Below, one piece after another: positions 6,550 through 8,974 of a stretch of 8,974 bases of DNA. A model generated the notes under the pieces. It did not search any database. It saw nothing but the letters and a program-made list of their open reading frames with translations, and was not told where the DNA came from. The stretch lies in contig JAQXFF010000274.1 of NCBI GenBank assembly GCA_029250425.1, positions 1 through 8,974 of the forward strand, in the 5' to 3' direction. Each line of letters begins with the position of its first letter. The stretch's first letter is position 1. Both the position numbers and the translations under genes were made by a program. Source of the DNA: Candidatus Thalassarchaeaceae archaeon (GTDB lineage: Archaea; Thermoplasmatota; Poseidoniia; Poseidoniales; Thalassarchaeaceae).

Positions 6550-8570
6550 CAAAGTAGCCTCTGAATTTGTTCTTTCAGTGCGGCTGATACGGCCTTTCCA
6601 TCGGCGGCACCACCGAGTTTACCCATGACGACACCCATCAGTGGCCCCATTGCACCCATGCCGCGCTCAGCAACGAAATCCGCTCGGTCGGCAAGCACTT
6701 CTGCGACTGCAGCATCAACGGCTCCGGTATCTGCAGGCTCGAATCCCCGGGTCGCTGCTTCTGCAGTCATCCAAGCAATCAGCGTAGGAATGTCATCAGA
6801 TTCTGCATCGTTTACCAACGGTTCAACACCTTCACGGGTAATCGTTCCAGATTCTCGCAAATGAATGGCAACTGAAATGGCATTGAGATTTTTTGTACCA
6901 TAATCAAGAAGGGCGCTTGCCCATGCTTTCTCAGGCAAAGCAAGTTCACCTGAAATTCCATCCATGAAGTAATCATCTAGCTCGCCTGTAATGAGGGCAG
7001 CAATTTGGTTCTCAGAAAGACTGGTGGTTGCAAATCGTGCGAATCTTTCCTCACGGCTGGGTGGGAGTTGATCCTTGATTGCAGTCCAAGTATCTCTTGG
7101 AATTGGTGTTGTGGGAATATCGGTTTCAGGGTACATTCTAGCCCCACCTGGTAAGGGGCGCATTGCTGTGGTTGTGCCATCTTCAGGTGAACCCTTTCGA
7201 ACCACGACATTACGAACTTCTTCTGGGATTCGGTGGTAAGCCAAACATGCACGTGAATGAACACCCTCTAAGGCCAATTCCGCTTGCCATTGAGGCGCGA
7301 CGCATAATACGAAGCAATCTCCTAAAATTGCAGCGCAATCTGCTGTTTCTTCCTCGGTGATTCCATAGGCTGGAAGTTCATCAGAATGGAAAATTCCTTT
7401 GACGCCTGCCAATTTAGCAGCACTTGCCAACTCCCGGCCTAATCTCGGCAATTGCGCCCCTCCACCATCGAGTGTTTTGATCCCGAGTTTACCTGCCAAC
7501 CCTGGCAAAGATAATCCCAAGACAACTGCTCCATCTGCCAAAGATTTGGTCACCATCTCTGATTTACATTTTGCAAAGTTGGTCGAGAGGTTGGTGGATT
7601 TGAAAGGAAGATTCTTTGCAACCATTTCTGCCACTGATGCTTCCACATCGGCATCATCTAAGTCTCGATGTGATGCCAATGAATCTACACCCAATTCGGC
7701 TCTGAGTTCGTTTGCCAATCGGTGGAAATGTAACTGCCTTGCCATTTCAAGACGAATGATACGTGGAATCCAATCGAGATCCTGACAACCTTTGATTTCG
7801 ACACGGACCCCCGGTCCAATGCTAACATTGAGATCTTGCCGAATCGATCCTAAACCTCGACGAACACGACGAGTATCTCTGAGTAAAGTCCCCAATGCAA
7901 GAGCTGTCTCTTTGGCATGTTCTGGCGTTTGTACGTCAGGGGCTGTTGCCACTTCGACAAGGGGGACGCCCAATCGATCTAGGGTGTAGAGAACTTGTTC
8001 GCCATCGGATGTTGGACGTGTATCCAACTTCCGTGCACTGTCTTCTTCCAAACAAATGACATCAACACCTACAGGTCCAGTGGGTGTTTGAATCGAACCA
8101 TGAGTCGCGACAAGGGTCGTTCGTTGAAAGCCGCTGGTATTGGAGCCATCTACCACGGTCTTGCGCATTGCTTGCAACGCACCAACTGGCTTTGCATCCA
8201 TCATTGCCGCCATGGTTAGAGCAACTTCAACCGCATCACTGTCGTGTTCCAATGGAGGTGCCTCGTCCATTTCGATGAGACCGGCGTTGGGTGATTGGAA
8301 ATACACGAAGGAACGATTTCGGCGTTGTTCAAAACGAGCGGCGATATCGATTCGACCACCTTCACCACGAGCTGCTCGAAGACGACGGTGGGCACTGGGC
8401 CAGCAACCTTCAATCTCTTCAATTCCATCTTCATACAGCGTACTTGGTTGACGGGAATGTAATTTCCCAGTGGCCAATTGTTGGTGAACTTCCAGTCCAC
8501 ACATGAAGCCAAGGGCTTCCGGGTCGAGCCCGTCAGCATCGGCAACATCGCCAGGAATGTCCTCGGCCAT
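6549..8570 (-). CDS. gatE: Glutamyl-tRNA(Gln) amidotransferase subunit E (archaeal GatDE)
   Basis: GatE binds Glu-tRNA(Gln), phosphorylates the glutamyl moiety and, with the ammonia-supplying asparaginase-like GatD, converts it to Gln-tRNA(Gln); GatDE is found only in archaea. At 673 residues it is slightly longer than typical. Visible family landmarks: GLEVHQQL (25-32), MRKTVVDGSNTSGFQR (135-150), LEEDSARKLD (174-183), LDRLGVPLVEVAT (197-209), GLGSIRQDLNVS (239-250) and EIKGCQDLD (258-266). The AspRS-like GAD insert, absent from bacterial GatB, lies at about 300-470 (IFHSDELPAYGIT). MYPETDIP (479-486) follows, then the helical and YqeY-like tail, with ERGMGAMGPLMG (635-646). The N-terminal segment that in other GatE proteins carries a Cys-x-Cys reads KLHSRQPS here, so those cysteines are missing, as is the later one before the EADEEPP-like motif. 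No Shine-Dalgarno precedes ATG 8570; an intergenic hairpin lies 14 bases upstream. No gatD is in the window. Confidence 0.96.
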   Translation of the reverse strand: MAEDIPGDVADADGLDPEALGFMCGLEVHQQLATGKLHSRQPSTLYEDGIEEIEGCWPSAHRRLRAARGEGGRIDIAARFEQRRNRSFVYFQSPNAGLIEMDEAPPLEHDSDAVEVALTMAAMMDAKPVGALQAMRKTVVDGSNTSGFQRTTLVATHGSIQTPTGPVGVDVICLEEDSARKLDTRPTSDGEQVLYTLDRLGVPLVEVATAPDVQTPEHAKETALALGTLLRDTRRVRRGLGSIRQDLNVSIGPGVRVEIKGCQDLDWIPRIIRLEMARQLHFHRLANELRAELGVDSLASHRDLDDADVEASVAEMVAKNLPFKSTNLSTNFAKCKSEMVTKSLADGAVVLGLSLPGLAGKLGIKTLDGGGAQLPRLGRELASAAKLAGVKGIFHSDELPAYGITEEETADCAAILGDCFVLCVAPQWQAELALEGVHSRACLAYHRIPEEVRNVVVRKGSPEDGTTTAMRPLPGGARMYPETDIPTTPIPRDTWTAIKDQLPPSREERFARFATTSLSENQIAALITGELDDYFMDGISGELALPEKAWASALLDYGTKNLNAISVAIHLRESGTITREGVEPLVNDAESDDIPTLIAWMTAEAATRGFEPADTGAVDAAVAEVLADRADFVAERGMGAMGPLMGVVMGKLGGAADGKAVSAALKEQIQRLL
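6558..6561 (-). promoter_or_regulatory. Shine-Dalgarno-like GAGG deciding the propeller gene start
   Basis: GAGG lies 8 bases before ATG 6549 on the minus strand, within the last codons of gatE. The spacing favours that ATG over the TTG one codon upstream and fits translational coupling at the TGATG overlap. Confidence 0.45.
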
Positions 8571-8584
8571 GGGAGTTTGCCACT

Positions 8585-8608
8585 CGCTGCCCCCCTAAAG
8601 GGGCAGCG
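8585..8608 (-). terminator. Intergenic GC-rich hairpin between MCM and gatE
   Basis: Perfect 9-bp arms, CGCTGCCCC (8585-8593) and GGGGCAGCG (8600-8608), around a 6-base loop. It starts 17 bases after the MCM stop and ends 14 bases before the gatE ATG. No T-run follows on the minus strand. It may terminate or protect the MCM mRNA; a role at the gatE promoter is also possible, as the loop lies about 24-29 bases upstream of the ATG. Confidence 0.5.
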
Positions 8609-8625
8609 GTGTCAAATCATGTCAA

Positions 8626-8974
8626 TCAGTTCATCCGCCACAAACCAATTCGGGGCTGGTACAAATCGCCACGATTTCGCATATTGTTCAAAACACGGTC
8701 AACTGTTTCTTCATCAAAGCCTTGCTCAGCGCCAGCATTGTATACCTGAATTGTGGTACATTCACCATCCAATTCTCTGCATAAATTTCGAACAAGAGAC
8801 ATGATTGTTCTCTCCGCGCTCTTGGCCCTCTCGGGAACACCGGTTGGGTCTTGCGGATTGATATTACCAGCACTGGCTACATATCTCCAAAGACCATCCA
8901 TTGCAATGGCTTCATGTGCATCTTCTTCAGTCACATAATTTCTCAAGAACAAACGAGCACGAGCTTCTGCCATA
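8626..8974 (-). CDS. mcm: Replicative DNA helicase MCM, C-terminal fragment (N-terminus beyond window)
   Basis: Only the last 115 or so residues are present; the frame is open to the right edge, and the methionine at 8973 is probably internal. The visible part begins in the lid helices of the AAA+ module (AEARARLFLRNYVTEEDAHEAI), where archaeal MCM has the pattern of a small-residue helix followed by a V-T-x-E-D-A helix. It then passes through a linker (about 40-55) to a C-terminal winged-helix domain, ending in VDRVLNNMRNRGDLYQPRIGLWRM, the typical final helix and wing (L-x-x-x-G-x-x-x-x-P-x-x-G-x-x-R). MCM hexamers unwind DNA at archaeal replication forks. Walker and Arg-finger residues are outside the window. 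An AAA+ relative with the same tail cannot be fully excluded, but the match at both ends makes MCM likely. Confidence 0.82.
   Translation of the reverse strand, partial: MAEARARLFLRNYVTEEDAHEAIAMDGLWRYVASAGNINPQDPTGVPERAKSAERTIMSLVRNLCRELDGECTTIQVYNAGAEQGFDEETVDRVLNNMRNRGDLYQPRIGLWRMN

Noticed and set aside
7399..7785. 128-residue plus-strand ORF
   Set aside because: Antisense to the conserved GAD insert region of gatE.
1..8974. CRISPR array, tRNA, rRNA, insertion sequence or integrase
   Set aside because: I saw no spaced direct repeats, no cloverleaf-like sequence, no transposase motifs and no terminal inverted repeats; the few inverted repeats are the three intergenic hairpins.

Overview
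The window looks like archaeal chromosome, most plausibly a marine planktonic euryarchaeon of the Marine Group II / Poseidoniales type. It carries an MCM helicase end, the archaeal-type Glu-tRNA(Gln) amidotransferase subunit GatE and an archaeal/eukaryotic-type Pth2 peptidyl-tRNA hydrolase. These sit beside large acidic surface proteins (PQQ-like propeller, Asp-box propeller) of a kind common in marine euryarchaea. The archaeal call rests on gene families seen in the sequence; the lineage is inference.

All seven genes lie on the minus strand, so transcription runs from high to low coordinates: MCM C-terminus (8974-8626, cut by the window edge); gatE (8570-6549); a secreted, membrane-anchored PQQ-like propeller with a DUF4430-like C-terminal domain (6549-4555); a 653-residue fusion of an ECF transporter T component with two ABC ATPase domains (4457-2496); an ECF substrate-binding (S) component (2499-1735); pth2 (1734-1369); and a membrane-anchored Asp-box (BNR/sialidase-fold) protein (1295-1, cut by the window edge). 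Three junctions are tight: TGATG (gatE/propeller), ATGA (T-A-A fusion/S) and TAG-ATG (S/pth2). The other three are short gaps of about 60-100 bases, each holding one perfect GC-rich hairpin. No gene-free stretch exceeds 300 bases.

The central three genes form an apparent uptake system. The surface protein combines a propeller and a DUF4430-like domain (a fold related to the cobalamin-embracing C-terminal domain of transcobalamin/intrinsic factor), both facing outside. Next come all parts of an ECF transporter: the T subunit and both ATPases in one polypeptide, then a dedicated S component. The combination suggests vitamin uptake, with cobalamin the best-supported guess, but the substrate is inferred and not proven. 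Housekeeping translation genes (gatE, pth2) flank the module and are coupled to it.

A layout pattern also stands out. Genes inside a coupled group have Shine-Dalgarno-like sequences before their starts. The three genes that follow a hairpin (gatE, the T-A-A fusion, the Asp-box gene) have none, which is consistent with hairpins marking transcription-unit boundaries and with leaderless starts.
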